A stretch of 64,000 nt of DNA. Origin: Punica granatum. Taxonomy: Eukaryota > Streptophyta > Magnoliopsida > Myrtales > Lythraceae. Below, one piece after another: positions 51,137 through 63,742 of this stretch. The stretch covers positions 26,096,354 through 26,160,353 of the forward strand of contig NC_045132.1 in assembly GCF_007655135.1 (NCBI RefSeq), read 5' to 3'. Each line of letters opens with the position of its first letter. The stretch's first letter is position 1. A model generated the notes under the pieces. It did no database searches. It had not been told where the DNA came from and saw only the letters and a program-made list of their open reading frames with translations. The translations under genes were made by a program, and so were the position numbers.

Positions 51137-51843
51137 TAAAATCAAATCGCCGTTCGAGCTTATTTTCAAATACATCCACGACCTTCATATTTATAAGGGC
51201 GACCGTCGGCCACTCCATCCCCTCTCTCTTCGAAATCCAAAAGTCCGCCTTCTCTACTCGTATGTCATCTAGCCCTCTTCATCTGGTGATTTTTCGAGTC
51301 CTTACTATTGAGTGCCATTGATTTTCCATGCTGCATCTGATGTTCTAATTGGTTCAATTTAGTGTGTGGGTGTTCTGGGCAGCTCAAATAATCATTATCC
51401 CTCATCGTCTATGTGCAGTTTGCTGGTTTTCTGGAATTTCCATACGCCTACTCTGTGTTTGTGTGTTCTGCAGACATCGGGAAAGACGATGATCAAATTA
51501 GCCTAATTTTGTAAAAATCAATTTTTAATAATTATCCCCGTGACAATTTTGCCCCCATTAAATTGACATGTGATTAGCATGTGCCTTCTTTTGGTCGAAA
51601 TTCTGATTGGAATTTAATCCGGGAGTCACATTGCTTATTTTTGGATTAGGTGAGGGGGCACTCTGCCAAAATTCATAAGTCGGGGGGCAAACCTAATTTC
51701 ACCTTATAAGTCGGGAGACAAAGTACATTTAACTCTAAAATCAAATCGCCGTTCGAGCTTATTTTTCAAATACATCCACGACCTTCATATTTATAAGGGC
51801 GACCGTCGGCCACTCCATCCCCTCTCTCTTCGAAATCCAAAAG
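51137..51843 (+). promoter_or_regulatory. Duplicated RopGAP core promoter (two copies, offset 600 bp)
   Basis: Copies 51137-51243 and 51736-51843 are identical except for one extra T in the second. Each contains CATATTTATAAGGGC, a TATA box, and the same C/T-rich start region CCATCCCCTCTCTCTTCG. The second copy is directly upstream of the RopGAP leader. The first is followed by unrelated sequence with a 19-codon frame starting at about 51261. Confidence 0.9.
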
Positions 51844-51889
51844 GCTCATCTTTCTTCTCCATTTTCCCCCGTCAAAACCGAAATAACAG

Positions 51890-51926
<37 letters not shown>

Positions 51927-51929
51927 AGA

Positions 51930-54784
51930 ATGGCTGAGGTCCTTCCCCTCCCTTCTCCGCCGAGCTCCGGCAGCTCCCCATCCCGGCCCTCCTCCCTCTC
52001 CTGCTTGCCCCCAGCCACTGACTCCGGCGCCATCAGCGACTGCGACGCCGACTCGGTGAAGGACGCCCGGCGGGATGAGGGCAATGGCAGCGACAGCAGC
52101 AGCAGCAGCACCGCCGAAGGCGGAGGCGGCGATCAGCTCTCGTTCCTCGCGCTGCTCTTGACCATCTTCCGGAAATCTTGGCTCGCCTGCAAGAGTGACC
52201 GCAGGCGGCTCTGCGAGGTGGAGATCGGGTGGCCCAGCGACGTCCGCCACGTGGCCCACGTTACCTTCGACCGCTTCAATGGCTTCCTCGGCCTGCCAGT
52301 TGAGTTGGAGCCCGAGGTCCCCCGTAGAGCTCCCAGCGCGAGGTAATCTTTGCCACATTCTCTCTGGGGCAGCTGGGATTGCCTCTTTTCTTGATTTTCT
52401 TTCTTGCATTTTTGTGATACGAGCTCCGAGAACGGAAATTTTTCTCGGGTTCTTAGGTGTATACCTGCGAGATTATTCCATGTATGGGAATTCGTGAAAT
52501 GTGACTGACTTTCATTTGGAAGCACAGCTACAAGTTGAAATGCAAAATCAAGATTGGAGCTTGATCCTTAATTTTGCAGATGAAAATCTTGATTAACCCC
52601 TGTGGCTGCTCTCTCTTTTTCTTTTTTTCTTTTTTAAATGCTTTTTCTTTGTTAGTGACAAGCTCTATTGCCCGCTATACCATATAGACAGATATCAGGA
52701 TACTAGATGTATGATGATTTACTAGGTTGATCATATGTATCAGCTTATCGACACTGTCAACTCAATATGCGTTTTGATATCCCACTCGTGATTTAAAAAA
52801 TGCTATTCGAATAAAATGGATTTTACAAAACTATATTTTGGTGCTTCATGGTTCTGAAAATTTTGCTCTCTGTACGCCTTATTTCTGTCATTTGTCTTCG
52901 AAGGTCTTGATTGTGCTTGTTGTTTGTGCATTTCTTTATATATTGAAACATAAATAAATTCCTTTGTAGGCAGTAGTTATCCCGATAAGGCTTATGCAGC
53001 TGCTCTGCATTGGAGCCCATGCGATCAAATGTTTCCTCTATATGACTGTCCTCCATCTTCTTTCTTAATCAGTAGCGGCTTCTCCTTTCGCATTGGCCGT
53101 TTATGCCGAAGATAATCATATATGGTAGCAACTTATGTGTCTTTGAGGTCCTCTTTCTTACTTTTCGAAAGCCTAAATCAGTTGGATGAGTAGCCAGACC
53201 ATAACTTCTTCAGTTTTGTTTATCACCTGATAACGACCCTAGACAATCACTTTTCAACTATGGGGAGTTCTTCTTACTTATGGGCTCGGCAGGAGTATTG
53301 TTGTTTTGTATGAGTCCTGTATGACTCGTCTGTTCTTGTATGCAGTGCTCGTGTTTTTGGAGTCTCCACAGAATCAATGCAGTTATCTTACGACTCTAGA
53401 GGTAACAGCGTGCCAACAATACTCCTGCTCATGCAGCAGCGCTTGTATGATGAAGGCGGATTGCAGGTAAAATCATATATTCTGTGTGGCGACTTTTGGT
53501 CCTGAACATAAATGACCAACTCTACTTCAATAGGGATGTCCTAAATATGACTTTTCTGTCTTACTTGTGTTTTCATCTCTTATGGATCCATCTGGATTTC
53601 TAGACGATATCAATGGCTATGCAGAACAATCAGACCACTTATTTTGCTCTTGCAGGCAGAAGGGATTTTCAGAATTAATGCTGAAAATGGTCAAGAGGAG
53701 TCTGTCAGGGACCAGTTGAATAGAGGAATCGTACCACTGGGGATTGATGTGCACTGCCTGGCCGGACTGATCAAGGTCTGAGATTTGATCTTGACTGAGA
53801 TAATTCTTTCCTAATGTCGTTTCTCAATTTGGAAAGTCTACTATTCTGAGTATCTGATGTTCTAGCTAATAATCATAATCACTAGAAAAGCTTCTCTCTC
53901 TTGGACTTGGTACCACCACACAAAAGGCTTAAATTGTTAACCATTTAGGAATAGAAATTTCTATTATTGACATATGTATGGATTTTCAGGCATGGTTCCG
54001 AGAACTTCCCAGAGGAATTCTTGATTCTCTCCCACCTGAACGAGTTATGCAGTGCCAAACTGAAGAAGACTGTGTAGAGCTCGTGAGGCTCTTAGCATCG
54101 ACTGAAGCCTCTCTCCTCGATTGGGCTATCAACCTGATGGCTGATGTTGCGCAGATGGAACACTTGAACAAAATGAACGCAAGAAACATTGCTGTGGTTT
54201 TTGCTCCAAATATGACTCAGGTTAGAGTTTCTAGTTTCTAAAAAATTAAAAAGAATGCATCTGTCATGTCAAACGTAGATGTTTGTACTATGATGGGTCC
54301 TTATGCTTGTCAAATCTTGGTGTAGATGGCAGACCCTTTTACTGCTCTGATGTATGCAGTCCAAGTGATGAACTTCCTCAAAGCACTTATTGAGAGGAAC
54401 TTGAGAGGAAGAGAAGATTCTAAGGTGGAACCACCATCTGCTTCTGATCTTGGACCTTTTGATGAGAATGGGCGGGAAAGTCCTTCCAAGCCCCAAGCTG
54501 GAGATGACTCTAAGGATGATGAGGAGACTGAGCGACCTCTCTTTGCCGAAGAACCCAACTTAGAAAGTTCCCTCCCCTCGGATGATAACAGCAGCAGTGT
54601 GATTCAGGAAGAAACTTGTAGTGATAGTGATCTATTGGAGCAGCTATTCTCGGATAGGGATGAAACTAGGAGTGTCATGCCAGCTGAAACTCAATTTTTG
54701 AAAGAGAATCTGAAAGGTTCTATTGCCTTGATGGAACTCAAGACTGCGAAGAAAGAGCCAAGGTTGACCAATCGGATAAGTTGA
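51930..54784 (+). CDS. Rop GTPase-activating protein with CRIB domain (RopGAP), truncated tail
   Basis: Five exons: 51930-52342, 53346-53466, 53656-53775, 53990-54220 and 54326-54784. They sum to 1344 bases, giving 447 aa. A low-complexity Ser/Pro/Gly N-terminus is followed by a CRIB motif at about residues 99-116 (IGWPSDVRHVAHVTFDRF) and a RhoGAP domain at about 138-330 with the catalytic arginine finger R184 in AEGIFRIN and the NARNIAVVFAPN block. CRIB-RhoGAPs switch off plant Rop GTPases at the plasma membrane, shaping polar growth and low-oxygen signalling. The last exon ends early: the conserved C-terminal motif of this family (SRIES...IEAWR) lies just downstream in another frame, up to a TAA at 54922-54924. 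The Arabidopsis counterpart by position is AT5G22400 (from memory). Confidence 0.93.
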
Positions 54785-54924
54785 CTTTCGATGAGACACC
54801 AGAGAAGATGACTGAGCACCATCAACCTTTGGCTGAGACACCTACAACCATGGAGAAGAGTCGGGTGATCAGCAACCTCAGCCGAATAGAGTCAAGGATG
54901 GCGTGGATTGAAGCCTGGCGGTAA
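54785..54924 (+). pseudogene. Out-of-frame C-terminal tail of RopGAP
   Basis: In the frame shifted by one base relative to exon 5 the sequence is open from before 54700 to TAA at 54922-54924 and ends NLSRIESRMAWIEAWR, which matches the usual end of plant CRIB-RhoGAPs. There is no room for an intron between the two frames, so a single-base loss near 54732 is the simplest explanation. Confidence 0.75.
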
Positions 54925-55778
54925 AGGAAGTCAAGAACCGGTTGGATCCATAAACTAACACGAAGTGATGAGCTAACGGAGTGTTTAGTCTCATCTAGAT
55001 GGAAGTTTGTTTGTGATTGGTGTCTAGCCAAAATGTTTGCGTTTTAGTTTTGTGTTTCTAAGTGGTCTGGAATTGATTGATTCCGAACCCATTTGGAGGA
55101 TAATGTACCTGGGCTAGTCTGATCTAGGATTTAGCCTCCCGTTTTGCGGGCAACATTTTGCCTCAATGTACTATGGCCCCTGTACAATCTCTCGCTTAGT
55201 CTTCTGACTCTGTGATGAGCAATTGTTTGAGATGCAAATAACAAGCTTTGTTTCAAAATTACATTTCAAAGTTTCATGTCTTCTTGATCTTCTGAGGCTG
55301 ATTGTTTAACTGCGTGGGGTGGAATAATTCTTTCAAATCAATCATAGTTTATCGTGTGATATCCTTTTTGATCCGGGTTTCATGTGATATCGAACCTTCA
55401 ATAACATACAACTAGCACTAATCGATAGGAGACGAGACGGCACACGAAATTGTCAGTAAATTTTTTTACACATGCTATAACAAGTACGTGCAGACCAACC
55501 TGAAAAACGTAGGGAGACCGAAACTTCCGGCCGACAACTCCACCTGAGTGATATATGTGGTGCGGGAACGTACGGTACGGAAGGGGAACCTTGCCATGCG
55601 TGCCGAATTGCTTAGAAAGTCGGTCGCCGTTTGTCGGCCCATTAGCAGGACCTGGGCCGGGCCTTTCTCCTTGCCGTCTACATATGCAGAGAGCCGGAGA
55701 CGAAACAGTCCGAACGCTTGCTTTGACCTGAGGAGCTTCAGCCGAAGACGAAAGCTGAAGCAGAGCAGACAATCGTAA
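54925..55778. other. Spacer between RopGAP and the amidase gene
   Basis: Left part is the RopGAP 3' UTR; right part is the promoter and leader of the following gene. I see no other gene. Open minus-strand frames near 55400-55870 are antisense shadows of exon 1 and its leader. Confidence 0.6.
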
Positions 55779-57842
55779 ATGGAGGGAAGGAGAGTGGTGG
55801 TCTCTGCTCTGCAGTTCGCTTGCACCGATGACGTCTCTACCAACGTCGCCACCGCCGAAAGGTCCATCTCACCCTCTTGAATGAGGACCTCGTTTAGTTA
55901 TTTTCCTTTAGCTATTGGGCTGTTGATTGCTGCTTGCTCGGCCGTTACCGGTATCTGAGAAATGATTCTGGCAAGATGTTTGCGTTGATGCAATTCGATG
56001 CCGAGTTTTGTGCCTGTTTCTTCGTTAGCTTTCTGATCGAATTCCTCTGATGCAGGCTTGTTAGAGCTGCTCACAGCAAAGGTGCTAACATCATACTGAT
56101 TCAGGTATTAAGCATGTAATAAGACAATTTTATTGAACAGGTACATAAGAAGAGGCACCTTGATGTCGAAAGAAATTTTATATGGGATCCAAATAGCGGC
56201 ATTCAAGTATTTGTGGGGTCTAGGAACTATTTGAAGGATACTACTTCTGTCAAGCGCAGAGGGAGGATTTCTTTCAGCGTGCTAAGCCTTACAAAAACCA
56301 CCCGACAATCATGAGGTAAAAAATCGTGTTTCTGTAAAAGAGAGCAACGTGAAAGTTTTCTGGAGCTGTCAGTCCTTCATTGTAGATACGTCCACTTAGA
56401 CAATTGGGCATTCATGTAAAAACTTCCCAAAATCTGCAGGATGCAGAAGCTTGCCAAAGAGCTTGGTGTAGTAATACCTGTCAGTTTCTTTGAAGAGGCA
56501 AACAATGCTCATTACAATTCAGTAGCCATGATTGATGCCAATGGAACTGATCTTGGTCTATACAGGAAGTCACATATCCCGGATGGTCCTGGTGCGTGAA
56601 ACACCAAGAGAGTTCTTTATTCTGTGAATGTATGCTTGCTTGTGAATGAGAGATAACATTGATGCTGATTTGTCCAGGGTACCAGGAAAAGTTCTACTTC
56701 AACCCTGGTGACACTGGCTTTAAGGTGGGGCACGGTGCTTAATCTCATATCATGTAACTTAATTTTTCAAAGTGAACACTATATTAATCTGATTTTTATT
56801 GTTCGCAGGTTTTTGAAACAAAGTTCGCAAAAATTGGAGTTGGTAAGAGCTTTAAACACTTGCTCAGAATTTACTGTATTTATTCCCATTTGTGATGCAA
56901 GCTAGTAGGGTTCATACACTATTATGATAGTAGCAAAGAAAAGAGATGATTGTAGTCCTCTAGAGAGCTGTGGGCTTTGAAGTCTTCAATGGCAATCATT
57001 ACTTGCTTATAACTGTTCAATAAGTGATATCTATTATTCCATCTGTTAATCTAAAGTCCTAACGTAATAGCCAAGAAAAGAGAGAAACTTGGACGGGGAG
57101 AAAGGGAAAATACTTAGGAGACTGATATATGCAAATCTGAATCAACTTTTGCACTCCGATAGCTATCTGTTGGGATCAGTGGTTTCCCGAGGCAGCAAGA
57201 GCAATGGTTCTACAAGGTGCAGAGATCCTGTTATACCCTACTGCTATCGGTTCTGAACCTCAAGATGAGGGACTTGATTCTCGTGATCATTGGAAGCGAG
57301 TAATGCAGGGCCATGCTGGAGCCAATCTGGTATGTCTCACGAGGACATTAAATAATGTGGTTGATTATACCATTGCTTTTCATACATAGTTACTGTATAA
57401 TAGTTCTGAGTAGTTGTAGCTTTAGCTAGCTAAAGATTGGGACTTTGTGATTTCGCTAATTTAGGTACCTCTCGTGGCCTCAAATCGCATCGGGAAAGAG
57501 ATAATACAGACCGAGCGCGGGAATAGTGAAATTACATTCTATGGAAACTCTTTCATAGCCGGTATTTTCCTTTCCACCCATTTCATTACCTCAAAATCTG
57601 TTCTTCAGTTGGAAATTCTCATATAATCTTCTTGTGAGGAATTGCCCTGAACATCAATCGTGTATTCACCAGGACCCACTGGAGAAATTGTGGCAACTGC
57701 TGACGACAGGAATCATGCTGTTCTTGTGGCAGAATTTGATCTCGACAAGATTAAAGCGAAGAGACACGGTTGGGGGGTGTTCCGAGATCGGAGACCTGAT
57801 CTATACAAGGCCCTTTTGACATTAGATGGAAGCAAACCTTGA
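55779..57842 (+). CDS. NLP1: N-carbamoylputrescine amidase (nitrilase-like protein 1)
   Basis: Nine exons: 55779-55861, 56056-56104, 56224-56315, 56440-56591, 56678-56724, 56809-56842, 57163-57329, 57465-57561 and 57673-57842. They sum to 891 bases, giving 296 aa, the family size. The nitrilase triad is present: E45 in ELFEGYYF, K118 in YRKSHIPDG and C155 in AICWDQWFPE, the last formed across the exon 6/7 junction. The enzyme hydrolyses N-carbamoylputrescine to putrescine, carbon dioxide and ammonia, the last step of the arginine decarboxylase route to polyamines. The Arabidopsis counterpart is AT2G27450. No damage is visible. Confidence 0.97.
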
Positions 57843-58567
57843 TTGTGTTAGCTTGGTGTCGTGTATCATTTCATTTCTACCTTCTTGGGTAATAATGGTT
57901 GAGAAACACAACATATCGCTTCAATGTATCTGCGAATGGAAAGACAGCAATTACTTACTGTGAAGATTATTATTTATTTACTCTTGTTTAACCTTCAAGC
58001 CGATAAAGCTAATCCCTCGTTGAAGCTTGCAATTCTTCCTTAGTATAAGTGATGCTAATCCGTACATGAGCCCGAGATACTCTGATGGGTGTTTAACTGC
58101 CATGAAATTCGCGATTCTACTACGGATGTAGTGTAGTATCAACAAGCAATGGTAAGACATTCCGGTTCAGAGACGTGTTGAACAATTTGCAAGTAGCTGG
58201 TCTTTTTCTCGGAAAATCAGCCTGATATAATAAACCCCTCAATTCCGAGGAGTTTGGCCTAGTGATAAGATTATTCTAAGTTTGAATTCCTTTGCGGCCA
58301 CTTTCTAGTTTACCTGTTGCGCTGCGGGGAGTTCACGGGACCCATGTACTAGCCTGGGAAGCCAGAAAGGAAGTCCTTGAGGCCCGTAGCTGTAGCCCAT
58401 TGTCAGATCAGAATCAACTCGGCCCACGCTAGCCACCGGAGAAGCAAACCCTAGCGTATATATGGTCTCCCTCCGTTTCACCGTTTCCCCGCGCAGCAAC
58501 ACCCTAACGTTAAATCCGGCAACGCTTGTCGGTGCCCCGACGTCCTCATTGATCATTCCGTCGGAGA
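57843..58567. promoter_or_regulatory. eS25 promoter region with telo-box, site II and TATA
   Basis: Just upstream of the ribosomal protein start are a site II element (GGCCCA, about 58421-58426), a telo-box AAACCCTA at 58446-58453 and a TATA-like GTATATATGG at 58456-58465. This trio is typical of plant translation-machinery promoters. The left half is the amidase 3' UTR. A short tRNA-like stretch (GGCCTAGTGATAAG ... GTTTGAATTCC, about 58256-58290) is a possible SINE scrap. Confidence 0.7.
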
Positions 58568-59568
<1,001 letters not shown>

Positions 59569-60309
59569 AATCGATATAAGAGATGCGATTTTCATGGACA
59601 TCCTTGTGACAATGTTACCATGTTAGGGAGTTTGTTACATTTTTTCAATTACAATGGAATGTTCAACTGGCCGTTGCCATAGCTGAGATTTATGTTTTTG
59701 AGTTCGATCGGATCACCTATGCATTTTCTTGTTTCTGTTATGTCAAATTTTTCTAGACACTTCCTGAAAGCCAACATCCTCGATCGAGTGCAATGTAGAA
59801 TTTGTATCATCAGATGGCTTCTAAGTTGCTTCTTTTATGAGAAATCTGAGCTAAGGAAGATACCAATTCAAGCAGAGTGTTACTGAGATGCCTTGAGGAT
59901 AATTATATGATTCAGAGAAGCCATTAACCTAACACCACAAAACTACCCTTTGATTACACATGAATCATGTTTCTACATGGGAAAGGGATACATCAAATAG
60001 ATCATTCGTATAATTTCTTCTGAACGTAACTTCAGACGTCGTAGAGAAAAAAGGCGTACTTACGTAAGTAAGAGCATCAGCTACACAGGCATCCCTAACT
60101 AAGAGTAAGTCTAAACCTCATTTTGGATGACTATAAATAGAAATAGAACCTATAGAACGGCTCAATGCCAGAAATGAAGCTATCATCTTAAATACCAACC
60201 CATGTTCGACCAAGTAAATCTAGTCTGATGCTTCATAAGACATCCACGAACTTCGGATCCTAATGTTTGATAAAAGCAACACAGAAACCGAAAAGTTGCA
60301 TTTCCTCCT
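59569..60309. other. Convergent spacer between eS25 and the POLE3-like gene
   Basis: Lies between two converging stop codons and should be mostly 3' UTR of both genes. Nothing else is visible. Confidence 0.6.
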
Positions 60310-62083
60310 TCAGTCGTCACGGCCACTGGCATTCCCATTTGCTTCTTCGGTCTCGTTGTTCCCTCCATCTTTCTTCTTTTTACTGCTTTCCTTCGGTTGT
60401 GAAGATTCTCCATCGGTCTTCCTCTTTTTCTGTTCTTTTGCCTTCGATGCTTCTGCCTTCTTTCCAGCATTTTTCCTTCTGAACTCTAGAAAATGACAGA
60501 AGCGAGTTTAAAATTCACATCCTCAATGGTCATAAACTATCAGCAATGTAATTAATCTACAATTTTCAGAAACAAAACATCTCTGCCAAGCAGACACAAA
60601 TAAAAAGAACCATTTGCCATGAGTATCCCCTTCCTTTCTGCAGCCTCATGAAATCCCCATATTATAGATGTTCGACAAACTTGCATGCCTGTCTTATGTC
60701 AATGGGAACGGTCGTCGATAGTGAGCATGTAGCCACAACACAAATACAGTAAGAAGAATTACCAAGCGAAGAGGAAGGTAAACGAATGAAATTCACCAAT
60801 AATCTTGAATAGATCATAAATGAAGGTAATCACAGACAGTAACTTGCAGATTGGAAGGATGAAACAGAATTTTCCATCTGTGTGTGACATCTACCTGTAG
60901 TAAGTAGAGAAGGGACCCAAGCACTATCTCCTTCCCAAGAGTAGCACAAGATGAACCAAAAATTTGAACGGCCAATCATTAAAATTCAGACCTTTGTGTC
61001 CGAAAGTCATCCAATGAATAAGGTAGACAACCAACAGCCAGAAGGTTCGACTAAAGTGGTGAAAAACCCACTGGAGTTTCCATCACAAAGAGACGTCATG
61101 ACTGGTGCATAAGTGCAGAAACATTGAAAGACTATTGCATCCTGGTCCAAATATAACTAAATGAATCGGGGATCATAATCCTGCAGACTCAAGCATCTCT
61201 TCCCAACTTAACACAATGGGCAATCTACAGACTTCAGTTCCCTATGATGCCCGAGCCTGACAGTGGCAAAATAACACGGAAACGGGTTGTGCATATTTAG
61301 CTTAACAAATCATCTCCTAAACTCACATATTGTGAAGCTCTTTTTAGCAAATAAGACGGATAGGATCTGCAAACAAGATTCCCCCAACACAACGATCTGA
61401 ACCTGATGGAGAAAGTACCCATCATCTAGGTGAAGGGCCCTCTTCCATGGGGAGACCATTGTTCATCGTGACGAGTGCGAATGTTTCAGTTTTGAGCACA
61501 CAACAGGATGTGGGAAGACTCAACAAGGAGTATTCACCTTCGAGTGACGACTTAAGCGGTTTGATGAACTCGGGGAATTCGATCTCCTCAAGAGCTTTCA
61601 ACACATCATCAGCATTGATAGTCTGCCGTCTAGATTCCTTGCATATGTCATTCGCTCTGCAATTAAAAAAAAAAAAAAAAAAAAAGGGAGCTGCCTCAAC
61701 GGATAATCATCTGACAACAAAGCCAATCAATCAGACATCTCTTCCGGAGAATCATCTATAACGTGTCCCAAAATTCGTCAAGATTTCGGACCAAAATTGT
61801 GGAACGCCGACCAGGGAAACCCTAGAAAAGTTTGAAGGTCGAATCGGCAGCAAAGACAAAGAGATAGCGAGAGAGAGAGAGGGAGGGAGGAGGAGTACGT
61901 AGCGGAGAGGTAGTGGATGAAGATGCGGGCGCTCTCGGAGAAGGCGAGGAGGGCGTCCTTGTGGAGGGAAATATCGCCGGTGTCGGAGCAGTGGCTCAGC
62001 TTCTCTTTCACCACCCGCCGCACTATCGCCTTCGGCAGCTCCTCCGCTTCCGCCACGACCTTCGGCGTCTGAGAAGACTCCAT
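60310..62083 (-). CDS. DNA polymerase epsilon subunit 3 / DPB4-like histone-fold protein (NF-YB-like)
   Basis: Three exons on the minus strand: 62083-61899, 61656-61538 and 60485-60310. They sum to 480 bases, giving 159 aa. The start MESSQTPK follows a (CT)n leader; the frame is open further upstream but without a plausible Met context. Residues of about 15-105 are a histone fold (LPKAIVRRVVKEKL, LAFSESARIFIHYLSATAND, RRQTINADDVLKALEEIEF, PEFIKPLKSSLEEFRRK) of the POLE3/Dpb4 kind, not a CCAAT-binding NF-YB. The tail is a Lys/Glu-rich low-complexity region. Such proteins pair with POLE4-like partners in polymerase epsilon and in chromatin remodelling complexes. By neighbourhood it matches Arabidopsis NF-YB11 (AT2G27470, from memory). 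Intron 2 is about 1.05 kb with no visible gene inside. Confidence 0.92.
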
Positions 62084-63742
62084 CTCTCTCTCTCCCTTCC
62101 TCTCTCCCTCTCCCTCTCCCTCTCTCTCTCTCAGTGCACGGCACGAGCTTGTTTTCCCGCCAAAATATTTTGCTACATGAAGGAGCGGGGAAAGAAAAAA
62201 AAAAAAAAAGGGACCGACAAGAAAAAAACCGAAAAGCAATCCTCGTTCCTCACCTCACTGACCCATCTCCCAAAAGACCATGCTTTCCTTCTCGAACCCC
62301 CATTAACACGCTCCGAGAATCGGTCTCTGATTTTTCAATGTGGTCTGTTCCAATTTATCAAGTTCAAAGGTCCCAGCTTTTTGCGTTTCAGTAACATTGA
62401 GCGCTTCTTCATTCTTGGAGCATATCTAGAGTCAGCTCGTTGGGAAAGGAAATGCTGCAGTTGTTACAATGCTTTGCTATGCTTCTTGTTGAGTAGAAGC
62501 TATTGGTTGTGAGCTATCTTTGAGAGATTCGATCGGGACCAAAGCGGGAAATTTAATCCCCTCGGAATGAAAGATGCCCTCTGCATCCTCGGTTAGGCAG
62601 CACGACATCCGGTTCTTCATGTCATGATGTGGAACTACGATAGTGGAAGTGACAGGAAATGCATGCCTGATTTTGAACAGTTTGACGAGTACTAGTATGG
62701 CTTCTTACTTATTTTTCAGCTTGCATCTTTCTCGAGAAGTTGGATTCAAGTAGAGTAGTGTATGTTTAACACGTTATCGAGTAATCACCGGCAGTACGTA
62801 TAATATGTTGGGAACAATCACCTCTATCTCTTATTATATAACATATTTGTGTTCCTGACAATTTCGTCCCTAATATCATACAATTAGATCCTTATCATAA
62901 GCATTATTCAGATGGTAATTTTGTCCAATCTGCCCGACCAAGTACACAAGAGAAAATGAAGAGTGAGGTTCTTTTACTGTAAACTTGAGATGAGAAAAAC
63001 AGAGAAAGCTAAAAGAAAGAGTATGATCCAACTGCAGTACTTTGCTCTACTAGTGTTACGCCCTATGAAATCACGATTTGTCCACCTTTGATCTAAGTAA
63101 CCGTATATCTTGGCACTTGATCTTGCTGTTAACGCAGAATGTAATGGCTGGCTCCTGCATAGATATGCAAAAGACGATAATTAGCTCGAAAATTCCGATG
63201 AGTTGCTGACTAGTATAAGCTTGAAATAGGCAGAGAATTTTACTGTCATATACTCAAGAGCATGTCCCACTAAAGCCTTTGAGATAGAAAGTTATATTGG
63301 GATAACGGAGGAAGAAAGGTTGGCACTACTTAGAATGAGGGCTCACGAATAGGAAGAAAAGGCGATCTGAAATATAAAAATTTGCTGATTCTGAAAAACA
63401 TCAGATCAGCCAAAAGGGCTGCAGAAGGATGAAATACTGGCTTTCTTTCTCCTACTCTGGGCTTTTTTGTGTGGTTGAAGATAAGAAAAATTTGTGTTGT
63501 GCTCTCAAGAAGATTCTTCATTCATGACTGAAATTGGAGCAAAATGGATTGATGAGAGTATTTATGTGATTCAAACCGAGTTCGTGTGGAACCGCAAGTA
63601 TTCAACTGAATATGAAATAATCCACTGAATTGAGTAAATGAAATGATAAATTAGAATTATACCCGTTAGGTCATCCCCCTAGCTGTTCAAGAATCTTTGT
63701 ACAATTCTCTTACGGTTGCGTTCATCTTAATTAAACTGTTCG
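62084..63742. other. Spacer between POLE3-like and GH17 genes
   Basis: Starts with the (CT)n-rich leader and promoter of the POLE3-like gene, with two A/G homopolymer-like runs near 62190-62230. The rest, to the GH17 stop codon at 63743, is non-coding and probably includes the GH17 3' UTR. No gene is supported. Confidence 0.6.

Larger units (their letters stand above)
49994..51929. other. Spacer between LEA-2 and RopGAP
   Basis: Left half is A/T-rich with no gene. It holds a tRNA-like SINE candidate (50866-51018) and a 107-bp duplicated core promoter (51137-51243 and 51736-51843) separated by about 490 bp. A (CT)n tract, 51891-51923, lies in the RopGAP 5' leader. Confidence 0.6.

Noticed and set aside
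51846..52409. Minus-strand frame of 187 aa opposite RopGAP exon 1
   Set aside because: Antisense shadow of GC-rich coding sequence and the (CT)n leader; no start context, no motif.
60183..60496. Three overlapping frames of 70-95 aa at the end of the POLE3-like gene
   Set aside because: Shadow frames of the lysine-rich last exon. The frame joined to the histone fold by splicing at 60485 is the only one consistent with the upstream exons.
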